A stretch of DNA of 64,000 bases from Palsa-343 sp036269135 (GTDB lineage: Bacteria; Acidobacteriota; Terriglobia; Terriglobales; Acidobacteriaceae), in NCBI GenBank assembly GCA_036269135.1, contig DATASQ010000066.1, positions 1-64,000 of the forward strand, in the 5' to 3' direction. The position numbers and the translations under genes are program-made. The notes beneath the pieces are model-generated. The model had not been told where the DNA came from, ran no database searches, and saw only the letters and a program-made list of their open reading frames with translations. This document shows positions 45,662 through 54,198 of the stretch, piece after piece (positions within the stretch are counted from its first letter, which is position 1; every line of letters begins with the position of its first letter).

Positions 45662-47323
45662 ATGGCCGACGCAAAATTACAAATCATCCCCCTTGGTGGT
45701 CTTGGCGAGTTCGGTATGAACTGCCTCGCCCTCCGCTATCAGAACGACATCATCGTCATCGACGCCGGGCTTATGTTCCCGGAGTCCGAGCTCCTCGGCG
45801 TTGACATCGTCGTTCCCGACATCACGTACCTCGTCGAAAACAAACAGCACGTCCGCGGCATCATCCTCACCCACGGACACGAGGATCACATCGGCGGCCT
45901 GCCCTGGATCCTGTCGGAGCTGAACGTCCCCGTCTACGGCACGGAGTTCACCCTGGCCTACGTGGACGGCAAGCTCGAAGAACATGGCCTCGTCGACGAC
46001 ACCGAGCTCATCGAGATCACTCCCGGCGCCAAATTCACGCTCGGCGCCTTCACCGTCGAGCCCATCCGCGTCACTCATTCTCTCGTCGACTGCGTCGCCC
46101 TTGCCGTCGAGACCCCCGTCGGAGTCGTCATCCACACCGGCGATTTCAAAATCGACCTCTCTCCCCCCGATGGCAACGCCTTCGACCTCCATCGCTTCGC
46201 CGAATACGGTAAGCGCGGCGTCCTCGCCCTTCTGCAGGACTCCACCAACGTCGATCGCTCCGGCTACACGCCCAGCGAGTGGGCCGTGAAACCGCGCCTC
46301 GACGAGATCTTCTCCCGCACGAAGAAGAAGCTCTTCTTCAGTTGCTTCTCCTCGTCGATCTACCGCATCCGCATCGCCTTTGAGCTGGCCCGCCTGCACA
46401 ATCGCAAAGTTGCCATCGTGGGCCGCTCCATGCTCGAATCGTCGGAAATCGCTCAGGATCTCGGCTACCTCGATCTGCCCCCCGGCGTGCTCATCCACCC
46501 CGGCCAGATCAACGACTATTCCCCCGAGCAGATCATGGTCCTCATCAGCGGCACCCAGGGCGAGCCTATGAGCGCTCTCAGCCGCGCCGCCGTGGACAAC
46601 CACAAGCACGCCCGGATTCAGCCCGGCGACACCGTCATCCTCAGCTCCCGTGTCATTCCCGGCAACGAAAAGTCCATCTTCCGCGTCATCGACCATCTCT
46701 GCCGCCGCGATGCCGACGTCATCTACGACGACGGCTCCCATGGCCTGATCCACGTCAGCGGCCATGCCAGCCAGGAAGAACAGCGGCTGATGATCAACCT
46801 CCTGCGCCCGAAGTTCTTCATCCCCATCCACGGCGATTTCCGCCACCTGAAGAAACATGCTGAAGTCGCTCAGGGCCTCGGCGTCGTCGATCTCGCCCTC
46901 ATCATCGAGAACGGCGACGTCCTCGAACTCGACCGCGATAACGCGCGCAAAGCGGGCAAGGTTACCGCCGGCCGCGTCTGCATCGACTCCGGCTCGACGG
47001 CCGACGTGGTCGAAGACCTCGTCATCCGCGACCGCCGCCACCTTTCCGAAGACGGCATCGTCCTGCCCATCCTCACCATCAACAAGCTCAGCGGCAAGGT
47101 CGAGCGCCAGCCCGAGCTGGTCAGCCGGGGCTTTGTCGGCGCCGAGCCCGAGCTGATGGAAGGCGCACGCCAGGTCGTCACGCAAACCCTCGACACCTCC
47201 AGCGCCGAGGAAAAAGCCGACTACGGCGTCATCAAGGAAAAAATCCGCACCGACCTCAAGCGCTACATCCAGAAAAACACCAGCCGCCGCCCCCTCATCA
47301 TGCCGGTGATCCTGGAAATCTGA
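45662..47323 (+). CDS. rnj: Ribonuclease J
   Basis: Metallo-beta-lactamase/beta-CASP nuclease for mRNA decay and rRNA processing, 553 residues, cytoplasmic. The zinc motif HGHEDHIGG is at residues 71-79, with the downstream HTGDFKID and beta-CASP elements SCFSSSIYRIRIA and VISGTQGEPMSAL. HVSGHASQEEQ carries a late zinc ligand. The C-terminal domain ends in a basic segment (RTDLKRYIQKNTSRRPLI) as in other RNase J proteins. The start matches homologues. It is followed by a strong hairpin. Confidence 0.93.
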   Translation: MADAKLQIIPLGGLGEFGMNCLALRYQNDIIVIDAGLMFPESELLGVDIVVPDITYLVENKQHVRGIILTHGHEDHIGGLPWILSELNVPVYGTEFTLAYVDGKLEEHGLVDDTELIEITPGAKFTLGAFTVEPIRVTHSLVDCVALAVETPVGVVIHTGDFKIDLSPPDGNAFDLHRFAEYGKRGVLALLQDSTNVDRSGYTPSEWAVKPRLDEIFSRTKKKLFFSCFSSSIYRIRIAFELARLHNRKVAIVGRSMLESSEIAQDLGYLDLPPGVLIHPGQINDYSPEQIMVLISGTQGEPMSALSRAAVDNHKHARIQPGDTVILSSRVIPGNEKSIFRVIDHLCRRDADVIYDDGSHGLIHVSGHASQEEQRLMINLLRPKFFIPIHGDFRHLKKHAEVAQGLGVVDLALIIENGDVLELDRDNARKAGKVTAGRVCIDSGSTADVVEDLVIRDRRHLSEDGIVLPILTINKLSGKVERQPELVSRGFVGAEPELMEGARQVVTQTLDTSSAEEKADYGVIKEKIRTDLKRYIQKNTSRRPLIMPVILEI

Positions 47324-47421
47324 TCCCGGACGAGGGCGGCCTCCGCACCCTGGTAAAGAACGCGGCTCCCCGCCGGACGGTCCCGGACGAAAGCCGCCGC
47401 CTCAAAAACGGTGCATCCCGC

Positions 47422-47454
47422 GAGGGTAATACCCAAAAGGTATTACCCTCCTTT
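47422..47454 (+). terminator. Perfect 12-bp hairpin downstream of rnj
   Basis: GAGGGTAATACC (47422-47433) pairs perfectly with GGTATTACCCTC (47439-47450) around loop CAAAA, followed by CTTT. It lies 100 bp after rnj and is a plausible terminator with a weak T tract. Confidence 0.65.
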
Positions 47455-47575
47455 AATTCAAAACAAAGTACTTGTTGAGGACCTCACCCAGGGGGGTGGG
47501 GGGTGGCCGAAAACGGGCTCACATCTGCCGGGGAAACTCTGCCACTTCGCGCGCATCTCACCACCAGAGGCTTCC

Positions 47576-48043
47576 ATGCGCAAAGCAGTCCTGACCCACG
47601 ACACACCTGATCCTCGTCCGGCCCTGGATACCTGGCTCGATCTCGAACGGATTGCCTCCGTCGAGCTCTCCTCCGAGGATCCTTCTCACCCGTTTGAAAA
47701 TGCACTTCGCGGACGAGACAAGGGCGGCTGGCGCGCGGCCTCGCCCGGTCCCCAGGTCATCCGCCTCCGCTTCGACGAGCCTCGCGCTTTACGCCGCATT
47801 CGTCTCGAGATTGCAGACAGCGGGCACCGCTCTCAGGAGTTCTGCCTCTCCGCGATTGACGCAGTTAACCAGCGGCGCCTCATCGCCCGCCAGCAATGGA
47901 ACTTCAGCCCCGGCGGATCCACCCTCGAAGTCGAGGACTACTCCGTGAATCTGCTCGAAATCGCCGCCCTCGAGCTGGAAATCGACCCGGGCCGTCACGA
48001 CCGCCAGGCTGTCGCCACCCTGCAGTCCTTCGCCGTCGCCTAG
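47576..48043 (+). CDS. Discoidin/XRCC1-N-like domain protein
   Basis: A 155-residue protein with no signal peptide. From about residue 55, GWRAASPGPQVIRLRFDEPRALRRIRLE and the later LEVEDYSVNLLEIAALELEIDPG resemble the beta-sandwich of F5/8 type C or XRCC1 N-terminal domains. The start is the ATG at 47576 (MRKAVLTHD). The upstream open frame crosses the hairpin and is rejected. Its TAG stop overlaps the opposing DUF2164 stop in a CTAG. The ligand and role are unknown. Confidence 0.65.
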   Translation: MRKAVLTHDTPDPRPALDTWLDLERIASVELSSEDPSHPFENALRGRDKGGWRAASPGPQVIRLRFDEPRALRRIRLEIADSGHRSQEFCLSAIDAVNQRRLIARQQWNFSPGGSTLEVEDYSVNLLEIAALELEIDPGRHDRQAVATLQSFAVA

Positions 48044-48321
48044 CCCTGCTGCTTGCGCTTCTTGCGCGCCGCCCGAATCCAGTACTGAAACGGATCCGCG
48101 TACAGCTCGCCTTCCAGATCCGCGACCCGCAACTGCATCCGCTCCTGCGCCGCGCGCACGGCAGCGTTGGAGATCGCCGGCCCAACTTCCTCCACAAAAA
48201 AATCGAGGAGCAGCCCCGCGGCCAGCTCCCCGATCGGTTCCGGCATGTTCGCCTCAAAGTACCGGCGCAGTGACGCAATCGCCTCGGTCCGGGTTTGCTT
48301 CTCCAGCTCCGGAGTGTTCAT
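48040..48321 (-). CDS. DUF2164-family protein
   Basis: A 93-residue cytoplasmic protein. AIASLRRYFEANMPEPIGELAAGLLLDFFVEEVGPAISNAAVRAAQ, recognisable by the YFEAN, PIGEL, LLLDFF and GPAI elements, matches the DUF2164 pattern. A basic tail (IRAARKKRKQQG) follows. I start at 48321 (MNTPELEK) rather than 48354. The function of the family is unknown. It is convergent with the discoidin-like gene, and the two stops share CTAG. Confidence 0.75.
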   Translation of the reverse strand: MNTPELEKQTRTEAIASLRRYFEANMPEPIGELAAGLLLDFFVEEVGPAISNAAVRAAQERMQLRVADLEGELYADPFQYWIRAARKKRKQQG

Positions 48322-48357
48322 GCCTCCGAGCTTACCGCGCCCCGTCGCCTGCAACTG

Positions 48358-49506
48358 TTACCTGCTCTGAACCGCCAGATATTCCGCGTGACTCACGGCA
48401 TAAGGTGAACCCGGCGCGGCATGCGCACCATTCGACGTAACGGTGAATACAAAAAGCCTGCCCGCCTTGCTGCTGATCGCATACAGATGTCCCGCTTTGT
48501 CCCAGAAACACTGGTCGATCGAGTCCGAGGTCAGCAATGCGCCCAGCTTCGTCACGGGGTTCGCTCCGTTGAAATGGAACACCTCCAGGCCGCCCGTGCC
48601 CGCTACGGCCAGCAGTTTGCCGCCCGGCGCCATCCTGAGATCGCTCAGCGCGCCGACATTCGCCTGCGGCATGTTGGCCACCGTGCTCGTGGTGCTCAGG
48701 TTGCCATTGCTCTGCGCCGTATAAACGGCCACCTTCGGCTCACCCACGGAACTGAAATCCTTTTGCAGAACCGCCTGCATGGCAATCGCTACGTGATTCG
48801 CCCCGTCCGCCGCGGCGACCGAAGGACAAAAGAATTCTCCATTCGGCGGAGGCGGAACCGGCGCACTGATCGGGATCTCCGTCAGCAGGCCGTTGCTGCT
48901 CCGCTTGAATCCGAAGATTCCCCAATACATATTTCCCAGGCACGACGCCGAATACCCCCAGACGTTGTTCCCCAGGAAGCTCGCCGGCTCATACAGCCAT
49001 GAGTTTCCCCCGGATTCGCCGAGATTCTCGAGCCCGCCGGTGGTGTTCTCCGCGCCGAATGAGCGATAGGTATTGTTCGCGCAGCCATCCCCGCGGAACT
49101 CCATGTTGTACACCGTGGCGCCCGTGTTGTCCGTGAATACCGAGCCCGCACTCGCGCAGTCGGTGCTGTTGTAGCGGGTGATGTTGGTGGTCACTGCATA
49201 GAGCAGGCCGCCATTCGCCTCGATCCGGTAGGAATTCACATCGTTCCCAGGCAGAGTCGCCCCGAACAGGAATTTCCCGTTCACCGCCATGCTGGTCACG
49301 TTTTCCTGGAAAGGCGATCCCGCAATCCCGGTGAGTTGCCCGTTGGCACCCGCCCTCCAGGCATGCACCTCATTCCGCCCCGTGCTGCCGGCGGGTGTCG
49401 ATACGTACACATAAGCCACGGATCCCGTGGACGCAGCCTGAGCCAGCGATACTGCCACAAACAGCACCGCGCTCAGGCTGAGGGCGAACTTGAGCGTGCG
49501 TCCCAT
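48358..49506 (-). CDS. Secreted beta-propeller (lactonase-like) protein
   Basis: An exported protein of 382 residues. The signal peptide (MGRTLKFALSLSAVLFVAVS ...) ends near AQAAS. The mature part shows repeated propeller blades such as VHAWRAGANGQLTGIAGSPF and VAVYTAQSNGNLSTTSTV, and a closing LFVFTVTSNGAHAAPGSPY. This is typical of seven-bladed lactonase-like or YVTN-type propellers common in acidobacteria. No catalytic assignment is possible. AGGAGA lies just before the start at 49506. It ends 36 bp from the DUF2164 start and may share a transcript with it. Confidence 0.72.
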   Translation of the reverse strand: MGRTLKFALSLSAVLFVAVSLAQAASTGSVAYVYVSTPAGSTGRNEVHAWRAGANGQLTGIAGSPFQENVTSMAVNGKFLFGATLPGNDVNSYRIEANGGLLYAVTTNITRYNSTDCASAGSVFTDNTGATVYNMEFRGDGCANNTYRSFGAENTTGGLENLGESGGNSWLYEPASFLGNNVWGYSASCLGNMYWGIFGFKRSSNGLLTEIPISAPVPPPPNGEFFCPSVAAADGANHVAIAMQAVLQKDFSSVGEPKVAVYTAQSNGNLSTTSTVANMPQANVGALSDLRMAPGGKLLAVAGTGGLEVFHFNGANPVTKLGALLTSDSIDQCFWDKAGHLYAISSKAGRLFVFTVTSNGAHAAPGSPYAVSHAEYLAVQSR

Positions 49507-49906
49507 GACGAATCTCCTGTTCCGTCTGCCTCGAAAGTGATCTTTGAGTTGCGTGAAGTAAGGGAACCAATATTGGCAGTGAAAAGCAATGTGAGCATTT
49601 CGGTCAGTCAGCGACCTGTTTCCCTCTTGGATGCGCCAAACAGCGCCGATGGCGGCCTCAAAGTTAATCAGGCACACATTGCCGAGTGCAGCAACACCTG
49701 CCTCGGGTACGGTGTCCTTCCCCCTGTGGCCCCGTAGATCTCGCCCAGCGCTTTCCCCAGCAGCTTCGTGAAGCTCACAAGCGCTGTCCCGGCATCCCCG
49801 CGTTGGATGCCCTACACTCGGCAACCCTGTCACCCGTCGCCGGTAAGCTGCTTTTCGGTCCAACTTCCCGCCTCCGCTCCGCTTCCTACCCACTGAGGAG
49901 ACAATC
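49507..49906. other. 400-bp divergent intergenic region with nested hairpin
   Basis: It separates the propeller gene and the PoxB-like gene. A nested palindrome is present: AGCGCTT (49747-49753) with AAGCGCT (49779-49785), and inside it AGCTTC/GAAGCT (49762-49775). GAGGAGA precedes the right-hand start. No coding frame is convincing. Confidence 0.5.
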
Positions 49907-51649
49907 ATGAACGCTTCCGACATGTTGGTGGAACGCCTCATCGCCTGGGGTGTGGACACAATCTTCGGCATTCCCGGCGACGGCATCAACGGCGTCTTCG
50001 AAGCTCTGCGTCAGAATAAGGACCGCATCCGCTTCGTCCACATGCGCCACGAGGAATCCGCCGCCTTTGCCGCCTGCGCGTACGCCAAATTCACGGGACG
50101 CATCGGCGTCTGTATCGCGACCTCCGGCCCCGGCGGCATTCATCTCCTCAACGGTCTTTACGACGCCAAAATGGATGGCCATCCCGTGCTCGCCATCACC
50201 GGCATGCAGCACTCCGACCTCATCGGCACCTTCACCCAGCAGGACGTCGCTCTCGACAAGCTATATCAGGACGTTGCCGTTTATAACGAGCGCGTGATGA
50301 GCGGCGCTCACATGGAAAGCGTCGCCGACCTGGCGATTCGCACCGCCATTGAGCAGCGCAGCGTTGCCCACATCACCATTCCCGTCGACATCCAGGTCCA
50401 GGAAGTGAAGAAGGGCCGGTCCTCGCGCAATCCTCCGCACCACACGGCGGCCACGCCGGCCTTCTCTGACAACCTGCCGTCCCAGGTCGATCTGGAACAT
50501 GCCGCCGATATTCTCAACCGCGGCAAGCGCATCGCGATCCTCGCCGGGCAGGGCGCTCTGGGTGCCACCGACGAGCTGGAGCAGCTCGCCGAACGTCTCG
50601 GCGCGCCCATCATCAAAGCGCTCCTCGGCAAGGCCGCCGTTCCTGACGACAGCCCCTACACCACCGGCGGCATCGGCCTGCTCGGCACCGAGCCCTCGCA
50701 GGATGCCCTCGAAGACTGCGACACCCTCCTGATCGTGGGTTCCTCGTTCCCCTACATCGAATTCCTCCCCGAGCCGGGCTCCGCGAAATGCGTGCAAATC
50801 GACATCAACCCGCAGCGCATCAGTCTGCGCTATCCCGCGGACGTCGGCCTCATCGGCAGTTCGCGGCCCTGCCTCCGCGCCCTTTTGCCGCTGCTCAAAA
50901 AGCACGACCACGGATTCCTGAAAAAGGCCCAGAAGGCCAAAAAAGACTGGCAAGAGCTGATGGAAACGCGCGGCACGAACCCCGATTCGCCCCTCAAGCC
51001 CCAGGTAGTTGGATGGGAGCTGGGCAAGCGCCTCGCCTCCAACGCCATCGTCACCTCCGATTCCGGCACCATCACCACCTGGTGGGCGCGCTACGTCCCC
51101 GCTCTCCGCGGACAGATGCATAGCTGCTCCGGCAACCTCGCCACCATGGCCTGCGGCCTGCCCTATGCCATTGCCGCCGCGGTCGCGTATCCCGACCGCC
51201 CTGTCTGCTGCATCATCGGCGACGGCGGCTGCAGCATGCTCATGGGCGAGCTCATCACCATCGCGGCGTATAACCTCAATATCAAAATCGTCGTCATCAA
51301 GAACAACACGCTCGGCCAGATCAAATGGGAGCAGATGGTCTTCCTCGGCAACCCCGAGTACGGCGTGGAGCTCTACCCCGCTGACTTCGTCACCATCGCC
51401 CGCGGCTGCGGCCTCAGCGCCATGCAGATCGAGGAGCCGAAGCAGTGCGCCCAGCAGCTGCAGACGGCCATGGCCACGCAAACACCCATACTCATCGAAG
51501 CCGTTGTCGACCCGTTCATGCCGCCCATGCCGGCGAAGGTCAAAGCCAGCCAGGCCGCTAAGCTGGCGGAAGCCCTCGTCCGCGGCGAACCCAACCGGAC
51601 GAAGATCGTCCTCACCACGGCCCACGAGCGCGTGCGCGAGCTGGTGTAA
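49907..51649 (+). CDS. TPP-dependent pyruvate oxidase-like enzyme (PoxB family)
   Basis: Thiamine-diphosphate enzyme of 580 residues, probably converting pyruvate to acetate and CO2 with a flavin. The Glu that activates TPP is in FVHMRHEESAAF. The FAD/substrate middle domain follows, with ILAGQGALGATDEL and LLIVGSSFPYIEFLP. The TPP motif is GDGGCSMLMGEL ... IVVIKNNTLGQIKWEQ. It is closer to PoxB than to acetolactate synthase by its C-terminus (LIEAVVDPFMPPMPAKV), but a membrane-binding helix like E. coli PoxB is not obvious. A good ribosome-binding site precedes it. Confidence 0.85.
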   Translation: MNASDMLVERLIAWGVDTIFGIPGDGINGVFEALRQNKDRIRFVHMRHEESAAFAACAYAKFTGRIGVCIATSGPGGIHLLNGLYDAKMDGHPVLAITGMQHSDLIGTFTQQDVALDKLYQDVAVYNERVMSGAHMESVADLAIRTAIEQRSVAHITIPVDIQVQEVKKGRSSRNPPHHTAATPAFSDNLPSQVDLEHAADILNRGKRIAILAGQGALGATDELEQLAERLGAPIIKALLGKAAVPDDSPYTTGGIGLLGTEPSQDALEDCDTLLIVGSSFPYIEFLPEPGSAKCVQIDINPQRISLRYPADVGLIGSSRPCLRALLPLLKKHDHGFLKKAQKAKKDWQELMETRGTNPDSPLKPQVVGWELGKRLASNAIVTSDSGTITTWWARYVPALRGQMHSCSGNLATMACGLPYAIAAAVAYPDRPVCCIIGDGGCSMLMGELITIAAYNLNIKIVVIKNNTLGQIKWEQMVFLGNPEYGVELYPADFVTIARGCGLSAMQIEEPKQCAQQLQTAMATQTPILIEAVVDPFMPPMPAKVKASQAAKLAEALVRGEPNRTKIVLTTAHERVRELV

Positions 51650-51732
51650 CGCGCGAAGCTATTCGGAGGAGGATGTGGCCGTTCCTCCTCCGCCGGGACC
51701 GTGCTGTCCTCGCCGGTCACCACCGTTCCCTG

Positions 51733-51940
51733 GTGATACAAAATCCGCCAGGCTCCGCCCATCCCTCTCTCGCCCAGTACAAAAAGCAGGCAAAAAGATC
51801 TTCTCCACGCCTGTTCCAAGCGCATTCCCCGCCGCCGGCCCGACTCCGTCGCGGCCCTCCTCCAGGCCGGCGCAACACCGCACGGCATCAGGGTCTCCAC
51901 CGGCTTCGACGCCATCGACCAGCTGCTGCCGTCTGTCTGA
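51733..51940 (+). pseudogene. Small gene with a frameshift in an A5 run
   Basis: PSLAQYKKQAK in one frame continues, after deletion of one A in the A5 run at 51792-51796, as DLLHACSKRIP and then VAALLQAGATPHGIRVSTGF, ending at a TGA (51938-51940). The joined sequence looks like the N-terminal part of small ankyrin-type proteins, which often have QYKKQAKDLL at the start. The start is uncertain (GTG 51733 shown). It could be a real one-base mutation or a homopolymer sequencing error. The rest of 51650-52081 holds nothing recognisable. Confidence 0.35.
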
Positions 51941-52081
51941 GCGGCTACGCTTCCTCATCGTGGCCACCCCGCCGCCCCGGCCGCGCAGCCGCATCGATCT
52001 CCTGCGCGGTCTCGTCCAGATCGCCATGGCGCTCGGCCACCGGGAGTAGACATTCGGCCCGGAACGGTGGAGTATGGGCAG

Positions 52082-54190
52082 GTGAAGAAATCGATACTCC
52101 CTGCACTCCTTCTGCCTTCTTTTTTTCTTCTGTGCATCGCATCCGGATTTGCTCAGGACACCGCTTCCACGCATCCACCGCTCATTCCCCAGCCTCGGGA
52201 GTTCACCGCGCGTAACGATCTTTCGCTCACCGGCGGAGCCCGCGTGCTGGCTCCGGGCGCGGATGCCGACGATCGTTTCGCGGCGCAGGACCTGCGCGAT
52301 CAGCTGCATGCGCGCGGCGTCCGTTCCGGCGTCGCCTCGACCGCGGTTCGCATTGAGCTGCTGCGCGACGACACCGCGCTGGCCCGGCGCATCCTGCGGC
52401 GCGAACACCTGAATTTCGAGGCCGCCATGCTGCCCGAAGGCTATGTGCTGGTCACCGCCGGTCACGAGGCCTTCATCATCGGGCACACCGCGGAGGGCGT
52501 TTTCTATGGAGCCCAAACGCTGCTGCAACTGGTTCAGACCGGCAAAGGCGAGCCGGTGCTGATCGGCGCGAGCATTCGCGACTGGCCGGCGATGCGCTGG
52601 CGCGGCATCGACGATGACCTCTCCCGCGGTCCGGTGCCCACGCTCGAGTTCCAGGAGAAGCAGATTCGCACCTTCGCCCAGTACAAGCTGAACGTGTACT
52701 CGCCGTATTTCGAGAACACCATGCAGTACGCGGGCAGCCCGCTGCCGGCGCTCCCTGGCGGATCGATCTCGCCGGCGGACGCAAAGACCCTGGTCACCTA
52801 CGCGCGCCATTACCACATCACGGTTATTCCGGAGCAGGAGGCCTTCGGCCATGTGCACAAGGTGCTCATCTGGCAGCAGTACGCGCCTCTTGCCGAGATT
52901 CCGGACGGCTCGGTTCTTGCGCCCGGCCAGCCTGGATCGATTCAGCTGATTACCCAGTGGTTCGATGAGCTCGCCGGTATTTATCCGAGCCACTACCTGC
53001 ACATCGGCGCCGACGAAACCTTCGAGCTGGGCCAGGGACAGACGGCCGATGCCGTGAAGCAGCAAGGCCTGGGCACCGTCTACATCGACTTTCTCACCCG
53101 CATTCACCAGGCGCTGGCGCCTCTGCACCGCCAGCTGCTCTTCTGGGGCGACATCGCGATGAAGAGCCCGAACCTGGTGCCGAATCTGCCCCATGACATG
53201 ATCGCCGTTCCCTGGGAATACGATCCGCACCCCGAAGGATTTCAGCGCTTTATCGAGCCGTACACCAATGCGCATATGGAAACCTGGGTGGCGCCCGGCG
53301 TGAACGACTGGAATCGCGTCTGGCCGAACTTCGATATGGGGCTGCGCAACATTCAGGGATTCGTAGCCGACGGACAGCGCGCCGGCAGCACCGGCATGCT
53401 GAACACCGTCTGGGATGATGACGGCGAAGGTCTGTTCCTGGAGGATTGGTACGGCGTTCTGTTTGGCGCGGCGGCCTCGTGGCAGCCTGGGTCGACGGAT
53501 ATTGCGCAGTTCCAGGAATCCTATGGCCCGGTCTTCCACGGCGATGCCTCGGGCAAGATTGACGAGGCGCAGCGGGCGCTGATTGGCGCCCACCAGGCGC
53601 TGCAGCGTGCCGGCCTCGAAGATGCCCGCGATTCATATTTTTGGATGGATCCGTGGAGCGCGGAAGGGCAGGAGGTAGCGGCGAAGATGCGGCCGGTGAG
53701 CGCAGAGGTCCGTCTGGATGCAGAGCGCGCCTTGACGCTCCTGGCGCAGGCCAGAGCCGCCGGTCCGCTGCGTGAACCCGAAGCGCTCGACGCCATGGAC
53801 ATGGGCGCGCGACGCATCGATTTTCTCGCCTTCCAGTTCCAGACGGCCGACCAGATCGCCGCCACCTATCTCCGCCTCTACAACGGCCAGAAGGATCCCG
53901 CGATCGCGCCGCACATCGGGCGCGACCTGTATTTCCTTTCCGGAGTGAACGGCCGCTGTGAAGATTTGCGGGATGGCTACAACTATCTGCGCACGCGCTA
54001 CAGCGATGTGTGGCTCGACGAGAATCGCCCATTCTGGCTCAATATCGTCGCGGCTCGCTATGACGCCGCGGCGCAGCGATGGGTGCAGCGCAGCGACAAG
54101 TTCGTCGCGGCGCGCCAGCAATGGAGCCACCATCACACTCTGCCCTCGCCCGCGGACATCGGCATTCCTGCCCCAACCCAAAACCCCTGA
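52082..54190 (+). CDS. Beta-N-acetylhexosaminidase, GH20 family
   Basis: Exported glycosidase of 702 residues removing terminal GlcNAc or GalNAc. A signal peptide ends near SGFAQD. An N-terminal GH20b-like domain (residues 30-160) precedes the TIM barrel, which shows RWRGIDDD, EQEAFGHVHK and HIGADETFELG, the last giving the adjacent catalytic Asp-Glu pair. A helical C-terminal region of about 200 residues follows. Two GTG starts are possible (52067, 52082); GGAG nine bases before 52082 decides. It is followed 8 bp later by a symporter gene and then a NamZ fusion, which suggests peptidoglycan GlcNAc as a target. Confidence 0.87.
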   Translation: MKKSILPALLLPSFFLLCIASGFAQDTASTHPPLIPQPREFTARNDLSLTGGARVLAPGADADDRFAAQDLRDQLHARGVRSGVASTAVRIELLRDDTALARRILRREHLNFEAAMLPEGYVLVTAGHEAFIIGHTAEGVFYGAQTLLQLVQTGKGEPVLIGASIRDWPAMRWRGIDDDLSRGPVPTLEFQEKQIRTFAQYKLNVYSPYFENTMQYAGSPLPALPGGSISPADAKTLVTYARHYHITVIPEQEAFGHVHKVLIWQQYAPLAEIPDGSVLAPGQPGSIQLITQWFDELAGIYPSHYLHIGADETFELGQGQTADAVKQQGLGTVYIDFLTRIHQALAPLHRQLLFWGDIAMKSPNLVPNLPHDMIAVPWEYDPHPEGFQRFIEPYTNAHMETWVAPGVNDWNRVWPNFDMGLRNIQGFVADGQRAGSTGMLNTVWDDDGEGLFLEDWYGVLFGAAASWQPGSTDIAQFQESYGPVFHGDASGKIDEAQRALIGAHQALQRAGLEDARDSYFWMDPWSAEGQEVAAKMRPVSAEVRLDAERALTLLAQARAAGPLREPEALDAMDMGARRIDFLAFQFQTADQIAATYLRLYNGQKDPAIAPHIGRDLYFLSGVNGRCEDLRDGYNYLRTRYSDVWLDENRPFWLNIVAARYDAAAQRWVQRSDKFVAARQQWSHHHTLPSPADIGIPAPTQNP

Positions 54191-54198
54191 TTCGCTGA

